Positions 44,982 to 59,900 of a stretch of 64,000 bases of DNA are shown one piece after another (the stretch's first letter is position 1; every line of letters begins with the position of its first letter). The notes beneath the pieces were generated by a model, which had not been told where the DNA came from, did not search any database, and worked only from the letters and a program-made list of their open reading frames with translations. The stretch is from contig CM037840.1 in NCBI GenBank assembly GCA_021234535.1, forward strand, positions 29,773,520-29,837,519. The letters are read 5' to 3'. The stretch comes from Stichopus chloronotus (taxonomy: Eukaryota > Echinodermata > Holothuroidea > Aspidochirotida > Stichopodidae). The translations under genes were made by a program, and so were the position numbers.

Positions 44982-47900
44982 CTGGAAAGAAAGAGAGTCA
45001 GAGATATAAAAAAAAATGAGATGGTGGGAGAAAAAGAAGGGGGGGGGGGTTGTCAATGAAGTTTTTTTTCCATCATGCAAGTCTTAAAAGTTGATTTTAT
45101 CAAGCCAGACGAAGATTGATTTTTAGTGTTGTTTGCACTTACATTGTTACGGGATATAAATTTTTAGAATGTCCGTCTTGTCGAATCAGGCCTAGGCCGT
45201 GGCAAGTATTTTTATTTAATTGTCGTTGAGGCCAAACGTCACTACATGGGAGTCTCAAATAAATATGTTTTAACATTTATTGCGACATTCAGTAAAGCCA
45301 TTAGCCAGTAAATACTAGGTCTACTTACAAGCCATTGTTGGTGTATTGCTGGGTTGCAGCTGCCAGACATATCGTCACAATCAATAGAGGGCAGCCTGAA
45401 GGAAGTAAATAAAAGTATAAAAGTAGACACCTTGTACTTCGTGACATTTAATTGAATCTATGCACCACGAAGTGGCATCATTTCAGGTGTGATGACTTCA
45501 CGCATTGATGGGAAAGACTGCAAACAATAAAAAGAAACAAAAACCGCGGAACGTAAGATTCCACCTCGGACATCCTCCTCCGGACAATTCCCTCCCCAGC
45601 AACTCCCAAACTGGAGAATTCCACATCGGACAAGCCCCTCCCCCTCCTTCCTCGAGAAAAGTCCTTCAGGGAAGTGGTTAGGGTTAATGAAAGAATGGAT
45701 TTGTCAGGAGTAGAATCCTCGGAGGGCATTGTCCTGGAACGCCAAAACACATTACACATCGTTCCATTGATATACACGGTAAGGTAGTAGAAGAAGAGGG
45801 TTACTGAAACTTCAGTTTTTTACCTTTAGTGAAACCATCAATGCGAATTCTTAACAGGTAAACCTTTTTTTTTTCCAAATGTCGACTTGCCAACTGACGC
45901 CTTCTGCCCTTCTAAACGTACATACCTGTTGCTTACAACACATTTTGTCTACCTATATGTAATCACATAGAATATAGACCAGGAAAAAAAAAAACATTCA
46001 GTCTTCCACTGAGTGATTCGGTTTCTGTTTAGTGTTTAGTATAGTGTGAGTTTAATTTAGTGTGAGGAGACGTTGGAACAGCGTGGTGGCGCGGTGGCGA
46101 TAGAATGGAACGCAGAGAGACTCATCCTGACTTACCCCAAGCTACGATAGCACCTTTCACGACGAATCGGTTGATATTTAAATTAAATACACGGACCAAC
46201 ATCCGATAAATATGCATAGCTTCCACGCCCATCCAGAACATCGAACAAAGCAAAAAGTAGTGGAGGAGGGCCGCGACCATAGGACACGCCCACCTGGATC
46301 GAGAGGCGGTGTCGATGCCGAAAAGGAACGTGACGTAGAGACACAGAAGTGCGATGCAGAGGTGGACGAGAATCCGTCGAGGACGACTTGTGCGCAGGCG
46401 TCTGAGGAAGAGTCATGCATAATTCAAATCAATTTAAGGGAAACAGAGAAATGAGAGATTAAAGGAAGAAGAAGTCTGTAGAGTGTATGGAATAAGCAAG
46501 CAGACAACTTGTTGCATATTTAAAACTAATTGGATGAATAACCGATGCAGAAATAGTTCCCATGCACATGTCCGTCTGTCATGAAACTTTGATGATTTTT
46601 TTTTCATTCACCGTTCAATCAATTCATCCATCAATCAATTAATTGGCAGCGGAAGTTGTGTTCTCACATCACAGCATTGTCCCTTTCTGTTTGGAGAGCC
46701 AATCCTGATGTGATGCCATAAATGCTTCTGCCTTGTCGAGAGTGCATATCTCATCCCTGGCACTATGTCTCGTTTTCACATTTATTGGTCCTAACGAGAA
46801 GTATATATATTTAGATATGTATACAGACATGCATATTTACATAAATGACATTAAAATAATGAGATGTACCCTACGCTGTGCTATTACACTAGAGAGTCAT
46901 GCATATTTTTAATCACAGCATTTTGTTTCAATTGAGGTATGTTAGCATGCATCCTTGCATTCCGCTGCAGTCAGATTGCACGGACAAACAAAAGCCAGAA
47001 ACACTAAACATAGGACAAAAATAAATTTGGTATAACAGTGAGAAAGTATGTTTGTTTTCTATATCTCCCCATGCCTAGATATCTCAGCTCCCAATGTTTC
47101 ATAAGAACACTGGTAAATCCACCCCCCTCCCAACACCCTCCCTGGCCTAAACTGTATTTAAATGGGAACCGCTTGTGTTCGACACTGTATTTAAAATGCA
47201 CCTGTTGCTTTTATCCCTGATTCTATAGTTCCCTTTTACATTGTCCTCAAGCCAATCCGAACCTGAGCACTGAAATACGGTTTACATTGCTTTTGTTCAC
47301 AGGTAAAACCCCAATCGCACAGGCAGCGTTTAAGCGTGACTTCTTTAAACACCAGTCTGGGTTAGAAAAGTTGCATGGCAAAAGGAACTAACAAAAAAGT
47401 TAACTAGCCAAATCATTTCGTAGGACAATCCTACGAAATGTAAAGTGAGTCTTGTCGTTGTGCTCAATACCATTGAGGTCTATGACAGTTGCAATTTTCA
47501 TTGACCAAATGAATTACGTAATCCGTATTTCGGAGAGAAAATAGTCAAAAATGAGACCAACAAGGCATATCCCATTTGAAAAGGAGCTTCTAAACCGTTC
47601 TCAAGTTAGGCGTTCGTTTTTTGCGGTTCATATTTTCGTAACTTAGCTGACTGAAGTGTATTGTCTCGCTGTTAGTTATCCGCCTTTCTTCAGATTTTTT
47701 TTTATCAATTTAAAGGTGTATGTCTCAACGGAGTTCGACTAAATACTTGTATCTGTTGCCGCAGCGTTTTAAACGGAAATAAGGCAAAAAGATAATAATA
47801 AATTGTTTGAGATTTGCATTTTTCTCCTCTGCTATTTTTCATGTGTAATACTAATAAATGGTACCGGATTTCTGGGGTTGATTTCCCACCATTTTTTTTA

Positions 47901-50900
47901 TTGACAGGTCAATTACTGATCTAACCGCTAATTTATTCATCCGTTCACCCACCCAATCATTTGTCCATCCACCACTTACCCATTTATCCACCCACCCGCC
48001 CACCCGCCCACTCATCCATCCATCCATCCACAAGCTTTCGTCAACCCACTCATTTATCCATCTGTTTACTTACCCATTTTATCGAACCATCCGTCCTCCA
48101 TATACACCACTCCACGCATCCACCCACACACTAACTCCCCACCCACTCACCAACACCCCATTCACTCACTCACTCCCCAGCCACCCATCCACCACCCATG
48201 CACCAACTCTCCATTCACCGACCTACGCCCATCCACCCATCCAATCCTATTCTCTCACTCTCCCTCATTTACCAACCCACCCACTCATCCTGATTCACCC
48301 CTCTCGTTATCCTTCAGCAAGGACCTCCACAACCTCCCCACCCAGCCAAGGTGCGTTTCTAGGGACAATGTTTTAAGGGAAAGCTAATTCAATTTTATTC
48401 TTTAAGTGGAGCGCCAATGTCGTATCTAGAATTTCTTTGCCAAAAAAACCTCCCCGATTGTAGGAAATGGTCCTTCTGGGACCTCGTTAAAGGCGTACTT
48501 AAAGGCGTACTTTATTTTAAGATCTCGTGTTTCAAAAGCTTGCTTTTCAAAAAAATGGAAGTGCTGGGTAGTTTATACATTTCCTTTGCACATTTTTTTT
48601 TGGGGGGGGGGAGGGGGAGGGGATGGCACAATTTTGGCGGCTAAAGCCCCGTAGACCCTCCCCTTCCCTATCCGCTCCCCCATGTTTTGATATCAAGTAA
48701 ATTCTGATCGGGACAACATATATACACAAGTGTCGCATCTGAAACTATATACATTCACGATAATACAACCATAGAACGAGCACAAAATAAAATAACAACA
48801 TAAAAAAATAAAAGTACATTGAAGAACTAGTAAGAAAATGTTCGTACGTTTCGTTCTCCGCCCAAGCTGTTGGCAATCTTCAAAAGGGAAATTAATTCGA
48901 GTTAGAAAGGAAGAAACGACCAGCATGATCCATAAACAAGGATAGCATTGTTTTTCTCAATTTTGCAAATGACACAAGCAACATTCAAGCATAGCTTGGA
49001 ACGCAGACGGCAAGATACAATTACTTTTCCTCTCTTAAGTCTTACCTTATGGCAAAAAAAATAGGAAAATGGCTGATTGTCAGGTAGGCCTAACTAGTTC
49101 TAACGGTGCCAAAGCAGTGAATGATTGGGATTATATATTTTATTCAGTAACTGCACTGCAACACATGTATGAATACACAAATGAAAGGTAGGAGAGACAA
49201 CGCATTATACTAAATGAAAACGTTGACTGCGAGTAGTTATTACAACGAATACAAGGCAATTTAATTTGGAGATGCCATTCCTACCATTTTCTTTAAGGAG
49301 ATTGAAATTCCATGACCAAAATCTGAAGGAAAATTTAGTCACTTACAGTACATCATCCTTTGAACGCCTGAGTTAAGCAAACGGCAACAGGTGGATACGC
49401 CACCTATTGGGATTATTACTACACACTTGATGAGAACGAAATTTTAATGACGTCACGTTATAAAATCACCTTTCACATAATCATATGTAAAATGCAAAAT
49501 AACGTCACAAACTCACGATGAGGGGGGGGGGGGGAAGGTGGCCAAATAAAAAATAATAATCTTGATAAGAGTGAAAAGAAAAACTTACTTGAAAAAGTAA
49601 AATATTGTGAGTGTCACTAAAAGACCGATGATAGAGACCACACAACCGACCTTGGTTAGTACGTCAAGAAAGATGCCGTATGGTTCGCTCATGTCTTCCA
49701 CTGCATCCATGTAATCCTGATGAAAACCAAAATAAGTTACGTGGGCAAATAAGGTCCATGGAGAGGAAGGTCTTAATAAAGAAAAAAAAGTTCCTGATCT
49801 AAACCTTCTCCCACCTCGACATGGGACATGACTAATCAAATTCTCAAATTTCAATAATCACGACGTTTAACCAAAAAGTAACCTCTGAATGCAATGTTCA
49901 TTTTGAATCCAGATTTCGACTCACGTCCTTTTCACCTACCGATCTCGGAAAAGGAGAAATTATACCGAAACGTGTTTTTTTTTTTAAGGAATTTGCTATA
50001 TCACGAACAATATGCCTTTCCATACCGAAGTGGATATAAGAATAGAGCCTAAGCGATGAACTGTATCATATAAATGACGTGGGAATTTATTCCATTTGAA
50101 AACAGTTCATTTGGGTAGTATAATAAAGTAATGAAAAACAGGTTACATGGTTGTAACAGAACTTCCATGGAACGCCATTTGAAGTCACTTTTGTACAACT
50201 TATCCAAGTGGCACCTATTTTCAGTTTGTACGGTCATTCACTAGAACTGAAGAGGACTTTTAATGTGTCTTGTTAACACTTTACGAGTGCAACTTCGAGT
50301 ATCACTACACAACCCAATACAATTATAGAATTGAATGGTAAGATTGTGCACGAACTGAAAGTGATAGCAAAAAAAAAATCTAAAAAGATCGCATGTTTTA
50401 AAAAGTATGTTGACAGTCTTAATTTTGTCGTCATTAAATTTGCAAAATGGAGCAGTCACAAATTAAGCTACAAAAGTAACGGCAAAAAGCAGGATCCCAA
50501 ATTTATTACACGTCCATGGTTTCTGTGGTTCTGTACCTGTCCTTCTGATCTGACGATATAGAAGGCAGTATATAGGTGAATTCGGAAACGGGTGGGAAAA
50601 TTTAAAAGAAAAAAAATGGTGCGCTGTTTTATACTCACCATTAGAACAGCAAAATTGGTCAGATGGTTACACTCACAATGGACCGATTCATCGTTGAAGC
50701 CTGCGTACATGCAACCGCGAGTGGACCAATCACCGACGCCGAAGTCCCAGTATACGCAGGACGTGTCGTTGCTAATTGTTTTGTTATTCTGTATTGATAA
50801 GAACAAAGGGATCAAGACCATAGCTATGGACAGATGGAATGAAGCGGGGGGGGGGGGGTAGGGGGCGACATGAGGACGCAATAGTAACCGAGAAGGGATT

Positions 50901-53900
50901 CGGAAAGACCAAATATAATTGAGAACTCGTACACAAAACGTTTATGTAGCTAAAAAACATGGTAAAGATAGCACTTTTTTGCTTCTGAGTCCCTTTGCAA
51001 AGGCATTCTTTTTTGGAAAGGGGAATCGCACCCCTATTAATGAACCACAGGATGACGATCAATAACAATGTTGCCCCCCTCAAAAAAAAAACAGCAACAG
51101 AGGGACCGGTGACTGAGGAAGCTTTGACATTAAACGTATGCAACACCACACACTATCACTTATGTACAGACTTTAATCCTGTCACTATCTGAGCTGTTAC
51201 ACGTTCTCTTCCACATAAGTATGGGGGGGGGGGGTAACTTTCTAGCCTTCTATAGAGTAGGAAATTGTGCATACCACCCCTAAAAAAATACCACAGTTTG
51301 GTTGTGCTTACGATTTTTTTTTGAAATTCCACAGAAAACAACCTAATTTTGAATCAAAGTAACATCAGCATTCGCTCTGCTTCCATTCTGTCAACTACAT
51401 GACTTACATATCAATCAATGGTAGAGCCGTTTTTTTTCGGCCACGTTGTCCTTATAATGTAACAGTGTGAAAGCAAAGTGCTCTTGCTGGAAGGTCTACT
51501 TTTCGTCAGATCACCAAATGACTTCTTTGCAGGTAATTCCGACATGGAGTCACAAACTGCAATGTGTTAACCAAGATCTGAAACCTGCCATTTTCTCCAC
51601 AGTGCGAAGTGGGAATTTAAAGAATTTAGTAAATACGGGAGCTCAGCGAAAAATTCTGAACAACAAAAACACCGGTCTGTTGGACCTTTACCTTCGCACG
51701 AGGGAAGTTAAGACGGACAGGTTGTTCCAGCTTTTCGACATTCACTGACGTCATAACGGTCACGGAGATGACCAAATCTGGACCGATCATTTCTTTGTCT
51801 TTCTGACCCCTCGGCCGAAAGAGGGCGTCGTCTCGATATAATATGAACGACACGGCCACTGTGAATTAAAACATAAAGGAAAACAAAAATAGAGAGAACA
51901 CATGTCAGACAACACTGTATAAAAAAGTAAATAAACGTTATGATGAGGTTAGATGATTGGAGTGGGAAATTATGTGAGACAGGTAACTGTGGTGCAGAGT
52001 TCAGGTTATCGAACTGTCGTTAAGAAAGCCGTCTGTCTGTTTATTGAGAAGGGAAGTGTTTCTTTGGCTTGTGTGTACTTTTACACATCGGAGCTGTTGT
52101 ACTCTCAAGTTATGCGCACGATAAATTGTATTGTACGATAATCTCTCTGGATGGCTGACATTCCGTACAAGGTTTATCGAAAGATTGTGGCAATTCGCCA
52201 GAACAGAGTCGTAGGAATAAAACAAATAACTTGCCAGAACGAGATTTCAACCCGTCAGGAATCATACTTTTAGGGTTATGGGTTAAGGTTCGTGCGAATA
52301 ACAGAGGTTATTGAACCCAAAATTCGTCAATTGCTTTGCGCGAACAGTTTCAACCTCATCGACATGTGTATGACGGGAGCGATCGCATTCCCTACCTACT
52401 ACAGGCGCGGGCGAAACAGTTTCACATGCGCACAACGCAAACGCTCAATTTCCGCCAAAACGTCACGGATTTTCTAAATTTTTTTTTTAAGAAGGTATGT
52501 AAAGATTATAGCTGGACATCAAGAAAAGACTTGTTACCAGATTTTTCTGGAACTTCAAATATTTCTTTCGGTAAGACTACGGAAGTGAAGGCGTCCTCTT
52601 CCTTTTGCTCGACGGGTTTAATCGTCACGTCCTCGGGTTCATCGTCTCCGACGTCGACGTGAAACGCCTGAACTTGTATGACGTCACCTGTGACGGTGAA
52701 GTTATCCTTTTCTTGAAGGACGCGTTCTATCTGATCTTCCACGGCCGTTACTATCTCTGACGCTGACGTCGTCGTATCGATGCTGTTGAACTGTTCGTCA
52801 TTTTCGTCTACGTTAGATAGGTCGGTGATCACCGCAGATGCTGTCCCAACCACTGATTCGGTAACCTTTAAAAAAATGTAGAAATCAGAAGAAAAAAAAA
52901 AACAGGTTGCAAAACAACAGACATGTTGTTTATTTTAGGATAGCAGAAAAGAAAAAAGTGAGAGGCATCATCCAAAGAACCAACAAAAAAGAGCGGGGAT
53001 AATGATCTCAGTAAACTATGATGGATAGTTTTTCAGTCCTGAAATTATCGCATTCTCTGAAGGGTGTTAATTCATGCTTGAATGTGTATGGCAAATTGAC
53101 AAGCCATCAATTTAACACTCACATCTCAATTTTACGTAAAGTATAGAATTCGCCTGATTACACTTTTTAAAAAAAGAAGATAGATAGTTGTGATATACAT
53201 TTTAAGTAACTCTTTACACTTTCCTCTTCCCAAATGAAGTGTAAGCATTTCTCCTTACAACAGATTTGGGGTACAGAAAACAAAGTGATATGCTAATAAC
53301 AAATTCTGTCAGAAAGTGCCCCTGTAGAGAGAATAGAACCTTTAATTTTTTTAAGTTTTTCTTATATTGATGTCCCTTAAATAATATTCATGCTTCGTTC
53401 TCACGCTTTACCCTTTGTCTCTCTCGAGCTTTGTAGGTTGAATTTTGGCGGTTGAAAGTAATCAAGGTTTAACTGGAAAGCTTAGGAATACCCATTTAAC
53501 ATATTTGAAGTAAAAAATGATATGCCAAAGACAAATTTTGTTAGAGAGAGAGAAAAAAAGGTTAAGATTTGAATTCTTACGTTGTGGCCGGCAACATAAG
53601 AGGAATTAAAATATTTAACGATTTTTTTCTCTCTACTGGTGCATTGTCTAATAAAAATTGTCATTGGCAGATATTTTTACCACAAATCTGTTAAACAGAT
53701 ATGCTTCTACTCGATTTGGAGAGAGAAAAAGCAAAATGTTATGTAAGATGTATTTTCCAACTGACTTTCCTCCTTGAATGAGAAGTACCAAGTAGAGTCC
53801 AGGGGCCAGTTTTACAGCCCCTGGTCTGGTCAAGGGGAAAGCCGCGACGAGAGATTAAAACCTCCGGAAAATCTGAAATTTTAGCACATATCTGGTGAAA

Positions 53901-56900
53901 ATTGAATCTCAGGACTTACTAAAACAGAAGGTGAATGCAATGAGTATATAAACAGGGAATAGATTTATATATTGTATCTGTCATGATGCCGCGGTACTTC
54001 AGCTGAGTGTGGGAGGGGGAGGCAATTGGGGGTAGACAAAGGTACTGACTGGTGTACATTTCGGTCCCCGTGCCCAGTCCCCCCCCCCCCACTCCACCCT
54101 AATCAGTAGATATTCTGGAGATTCTGAAATACCGTTCTCGAGGTGGAGTGCGCGTCGACTACTTTGGCCAGTGTATCTGCTACGGCTTGGATGTCGTTGG
54201 AGCTGATTTCCTCGATATCTTCGGTGACGCTCTGCAAAGCTGAGGAAACGTCTTCCACGTTTCCCTCGGTGACGTCGGTCTGTTGATAGATTAATACTAT
54301 TGATTGATTACTTGATTGAAGACGCAGGGGGAAGGGGAGGGGGTCAGGGGTATGGGGAGGTTGTTCATTTTTGGGGAGGGGTACCGATAAGATTTCCTGT
54401 GTACACGACCAAAGAGAATAAACCTTCACTGCATAAATGCTCACTCAAAGACGTCGTCCCTCTTTAAAGAGGGACCCCATTTGATACCGTATCTTGAATC
54501 TATTATCAGTTTATATGTGAGTCCCCGGGGTACCCATAACAAGTTAATATCCCAACATCCGACTGCAATGACTAATGCCAACGCTAATGTTTAGAGAACA
54601 GTGTAGTTGATGTCGTATCGTATGATAACATCGAATAGGTATATTAACCGTCCTCTATACAGGAAATCATGGATTGTGAAAGTTTTGGTTCACCCTGACA
54701 TGATAATGTTTTTAAATGGATTCCCTTTCTATAGGCACATGCGTATTCATAACCATGAACTTACAGCTTGTACAAGCTGGGATATGAGTTGTACTGGCGA
54801 ACGCCTGGTTATCTAACTTTTCTCTCCGTCGGTGTTTCAGGGAAGAGAAAATAGGGGGGGGGGGGGGAAGAGCATCTGTCTCAAAATCTGACAGAGACGT
54901 ATGCAGTCATTTTCCAGATATTTGAATATGAAAATTGTCCCGACATTTTTGTTGGCCCTGCAAAATTCAGACTCCCCAAGAAAGCTTAGCAGTCAATCAC
55001 CGTTACTTGAAATCAAATAGACCAATGGGAATGGATAGGCCTATGAATATTCATTTAAGCAAAAACGGGGCTTTAGCAAAGTTTTGGAGTGGCTATGACA
55101 TATTCAGCGGAATTTGACTTTCAGCTGACAAATTTTCAACTCATAGTCCTATTGTAACAAACTCTTCACGTAACCTCTTATTTGTTTCACAATCCACTAC
55201 CCCCGTAATCAACTTGCTCCGCCCCTCCCTTATCTACCTCATTATACATGCCATCAGCTTTAAATTACATTTATGCGTATGAACGTGACATAAAGAAATG
55301 TTAGCCGACGCCTTTCGTGAGATTTGTTTCTTCAGAGAATCGACCACAAGGAGCTGCAGTTCCATGACGTCATAATCCGAGTCAGGTAATGCATCTCCAT
55401 CAACTTAAAAGCCTTGGAAATGTATCACATTTGTCGCCTTTAAGCAGGAACGAAATGTTACGACTCGGCTGGTCGACCCCCTAAGTTACTTGGGTATTAC
55501 CAAGCTGAGCTCTGACGCATTTATCGGATGTGAAAATTGAACCTCACCGTTTTCAAATCTTGTGGAGTTTCAACTTTTCTCCTTTCGCCGCAGTCCTTCA
55601 CTGGATCCATCCAGACCACCTTCAACTCCTCAGTTAGCTTGCATCGCCTGCTCCAAGCCTGCGAACCGGCTACGAAAGAAAAATGGCAACATATTGCGAG
55701 AAGGATAATGAGGAGAACAAAAGAGACAGGTGTAAGAGAGGGCGGGGTCTCCGTGTGCGTATATGAGAAGGGGGAGGGGGCAGAGGTGGGTGTTTGGTGT
55801 GGAAAATTATTAAAACCAACAAAATAAAATTTTATATCATATGCTCGCCATCATTCCTTAAATCTGTGTCAACATTACGACAAGGGTTTTAAGAAGTGAT
55901 AGACTATGCGCAGTGGCTGCGGGGGTAGATCCTCCCTGGGGAGGATAAAGCTCAAGCAGTGTCGATAATCACTTCTACACAGACAAAACTTATGGGAAGA
56001 CTACTTAAGTGGGGCGCCACCTTCAATTGTCGAATATGGTAAAGACTACCAGAAAATGTATGGATAAAAATATCCCCCAACCCGTCGAAAATAGGCTCGC
56101 CAGACACCACGGGAGACCCTTTCACTTTTGCTGGCCATCTGAAAAACCGTCCCCCCCCCCCACACACACACTGACAATAGGTAAGGGAGATCTTGACGGA
56201 GGGACGGGATCACGGGAGTAACTCGTGTGCGTGATACCTGATTTTAAAATGATTATGGAAGAAGGAGCTAACTACACCTGTGACAAACATTCCGTCAGTC
56301 TTGACTATAGGCCTAACGTTCCTCGAAATGGAAAGTAAAACTCATCCCTATGAGCGCAATCGTACAAAGGCGCTCAAAGACTGGGAAATACATTCAAATT
56401 GTGAATGCATTAATTCGACTAATCCTTTCATTGCTTCATTGCTCTCGAAAAAAAAAGAGTGAAATTCACTTAAAAAGGAAAAAAAAAAGAAAGAGTTTAT
56501 ATATGACCCGCTCGTAGTAAGAGTGAAGTTTACGGGATTGGAGAGAAAATTTACTCCAAATAGAGCGATATTTCACGGCATGTGTTTGAAATACTGGAGT
56601 GAACATTCACTCCTCTCTGGGTGTATATAATTATTTCCCACTGCGATTGGGCGGTGTACACAATCGTCTTTGAGTGAATTTGAACTGTTTGCGGATTTTA
56701 GAGAGTATAACTCACAACCAGCGAAGTGAAATACAGACCAATTTTTCTTTTTCCTTTTCTACAAGTACCCTCAATAGCTTCATGTTTGAGTTTCGAAAAG
56801 GACGACTGTTCCAGCTGTGACCCAGAGTTTGCACATAAAACCAGAATCTGCATAAGGAAACACTTTTTGTTGTAATTTGTTTTCGAATTCGAGAAGCGTA

Positions 56901-59900
56901 CATGACACTTACCTTTAACAAAAGTAAATCCACAAATTTCTGATTGATTGAGAGGATGAGTGGTTTTGAAGAGTCTGGTCTTCGGCCAGACGATGGAACT
57001 TCCATCTTCATCTCTTGTCACGCTCTCTGGACAAAAATCTAAAAGAAATTGGGAAAGAGAAACAAATCATCAGTCTTTTCCTAATTCTTTTTTTTTCAAA
57101 AAACTTCCACCATCTACCAACGACCAACAAGCAGTCAAAGTAAAAAAAAAAATAGCAGATATTTACTCAGGCTCACTTGTAACGAACAGCAACCAAAGAA
57201 GAAACGGAGCAGATCTCTACAGAACATCTGGCTTAACACAACCATTCTCGAAAACGTTACCACCAACATCGCACCTCCTTTTCCGTGCTTAGCTCCGATA
57301 ACCAAATCTATCACAGCCAACTTTTCATCACTGCGGACTGACACCTCCCAAGTTTAACTCAGTCACCCCTATAAGCCTTACGCTAACTACCTAGTTTGGG
57401 CGTTTCCTAGACTTGCCCCAACCCATGCAACACACAACGTAAGACACCCGTTGCCCAATTTACAAACACATGGTTACTGGCGATTTTTAAAATTCATAAG
57501 TTTGTCTCTTACTTAAACTCTTTACATTTATACTGCGACTCTGAAAATGTGGTGAATTTTAGTATTTTGCCAGCGCTTGTCATAATGGGGTTCAAGTTTA
57601 TGAAGGCGAAACCGGCAACAAAAAAAAATCGGATTACACCTTAACAATCACCAAACGTCCATATGAGACAAAAACCAGTGTCATCCTGTTACCGAGCATC
57701 TTAACCCCTCCCCCCCCCTTTTTATTCTCTGCTTACTCTAAAATGCCTATTTTTAGTATTCAACTTCAAGTCGGATTCACAACAACAAGAACAAGAACAA
57801 CAACAAAGTGTTGGAAATCCACTGAATCCCCCGAGTAAAGAAGGACCCCAAATGGACAACTGAACCATTACACTTTTCACAAGGACCCATAGTCCTCTCC
57901 CGTCAATCTTGGTTTACTCTTATACTGTCATTCTCGATACCCACTTTCGTACAAAAACCTCGTTCTTGCACAACACTGAAAACTGGCATTATACGAAAAA
58001 GAAAAAAAAACAAAACAAACAAACACCAAAACAAAAATAGATTCCACAGGCCGTGGCAACTAACCTTGCTTTACATCTTTACAGTCGTACTCCATAATGA
58101 CGTCATGCTCTCCATGATGAACTTGACACGTGATTTGCTGTGTGTTGAAACTTACAATGTGAGAATACCCGATCCTGAAATCAAATCCATACGTCATCAG
58201 CATGTAAGTGTTAGCATCGTGACTGTTTGTGAATGTGTGGAGACCAGGTTGGACAGCCACGTGACTGACACACATATCACCTCCGGTCACTCGCGTATGA
58301 TTGACAGTGGCGTCAGAAATAGGTCGATCGTCAATCAGAAAATCGTTTATTGATTCACAGGCAGCGGTCACCGCTAAATGGTGCATCATGCTCCCCCCTG
58401 TTTCCTTGACGAAGAACCGCTGCTGCCCGTGAACAAACTGTTCGTGGGGAGGTATGACTGACATTGACGCATCTCCTTTTTCGCCGGGCACCCATGACGT
58501 AGAAAAGAGCACAACGAGGATCGGTTTGTCGGACTGGACAGCCCCCACGTCGTAGTCGTCATCGTCGGACGTGAAAGTGCGTAAGAAATGATTCCCGGAA
58601 TTTAACGTAAAATCAGCGTCACTCGTCATTTTGACCGAAGTATTTCCACGGCCAGCTATCACTAGCAGGGAAAAATTTTCCCTGTTTACGAAAGACGGCA
58701 CGGTGAAGTTTCGTCCCCATTGGTCGAAGGGAGGGAATTGTTCCACCATGTAATCACATGTGCCGCCCAACCGGCCCGTTGGCATTCGGCCGCAAACTGA
58801 TCCAGAGATCACGGAAACAGATTTGTCAGACTGGACGTGCATTATTACTAGTTTTTTCTCGTCGTCATCTTCTAGCGTACTGACATTAATCTGATACGTC
58901 TGATACGGAGCAAGCCTCTTCGTGACGTTGGTTCCATTTCCCACAAACCCCCCGTTCAGGGTCACGTTTCGAGTGAACGTTACTGTGACGTTTGTCGCCT
59001 CCGACGTAGCACTGACTGTGGCGATCCCAGGTAACGAAGCAGTAATTAGGGGAACGTAATACTCCTTCCCAAGACTGACCACAGGGAGGACTTGGAATAC
59101 ATTCATATCTCTACTGCACTTAGTTACGGCCATGACGCTCACGTCGTGATCAGCGCGAACACGCACTGTGACGTCATCAATTTCACGATCACCCATTGAA
59201 ACAAGTGATTGGTTGATTATCGTTGTGTATAACCCAAAAGGATCCAGAGTTTCACTGATGACACTGTCGGTTCTCGGATTTTCTATTGTTATCGATGTGG
59301 TGTTGTTGGAGACGCTCATTACATATAGAGAGAACAACCTACCCGGAAGTGAATCAGGCCAAGCATGAACGAATTGTTTACCGTATGTCCCTGCGTGAGC
59401 CCATCCTAAAATAAGAAGAAAAAGAAAAGAAACTGTAGAAATATAAGAGAGAGAACGAATTTGTGGAAGAAGTGAGTGGAGAGGTGAATGGAGAAGTTCA
59501 TAATGAAATAAAGAAAACCTCAACTTGTACATTGCATTTTTTTTTAAGACATACGCCTTGTACAATTCCATCGTGTCAGTAGTCGTCAGCTTTCTAGCGT
59601 CAATTTATAGCCATTTCCCCTCACAAACATTGTGATCAGTTACCTAATCCTAAGTGCATCCGTTGCGCCTTATGTTGTTTATCGATGGCGCTACAAGGCT
59701 TTCCGAGTCAGGTACATTCTTGTAGATTTCTTCTCAATTATGCCCCAAAACTGAAAAGGCTGCCGCGGAACAACGCGTTACTTAGATTTCGGTTGACCAA
59801 ATTTTCGATTTGGTGTCATTCGTTAGGCAGAACTTTTATATTAAAATATGAAAGGTAAATGCAAAAGCTGATTCGTTCCCATCCCCCCTCTTTGCACGAC

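Noticed and set aside
47928..48345. CRISPR-like array
   Set aside because: It is a degenerate tetranucleotide microsatellite without constant repeats and unique spacers.
55290..55390. Possible extra adhesion GPCR exon on the minus strand (open frame reading VMELQLLVVDSLKKQIS)
   Set aside because: No donor in phase 0 follows it, while the exons on either side (55548-55669 and 54133-54279) already join in phase 0 and give a continuous GAIN start.
59406..59571. Upstream extension of the IgGFc exon starting MELYKAYVLKKN, with a signal-peptide-like stretch
   Set aside because: A strong acceptor (pyrimidine tract plus TTTTAG) precedes 59405 and its phase matches the LDLa exon. The upstream open frame is most likely intron, although an alternative start with a signal sequence cannot be fully excluded.
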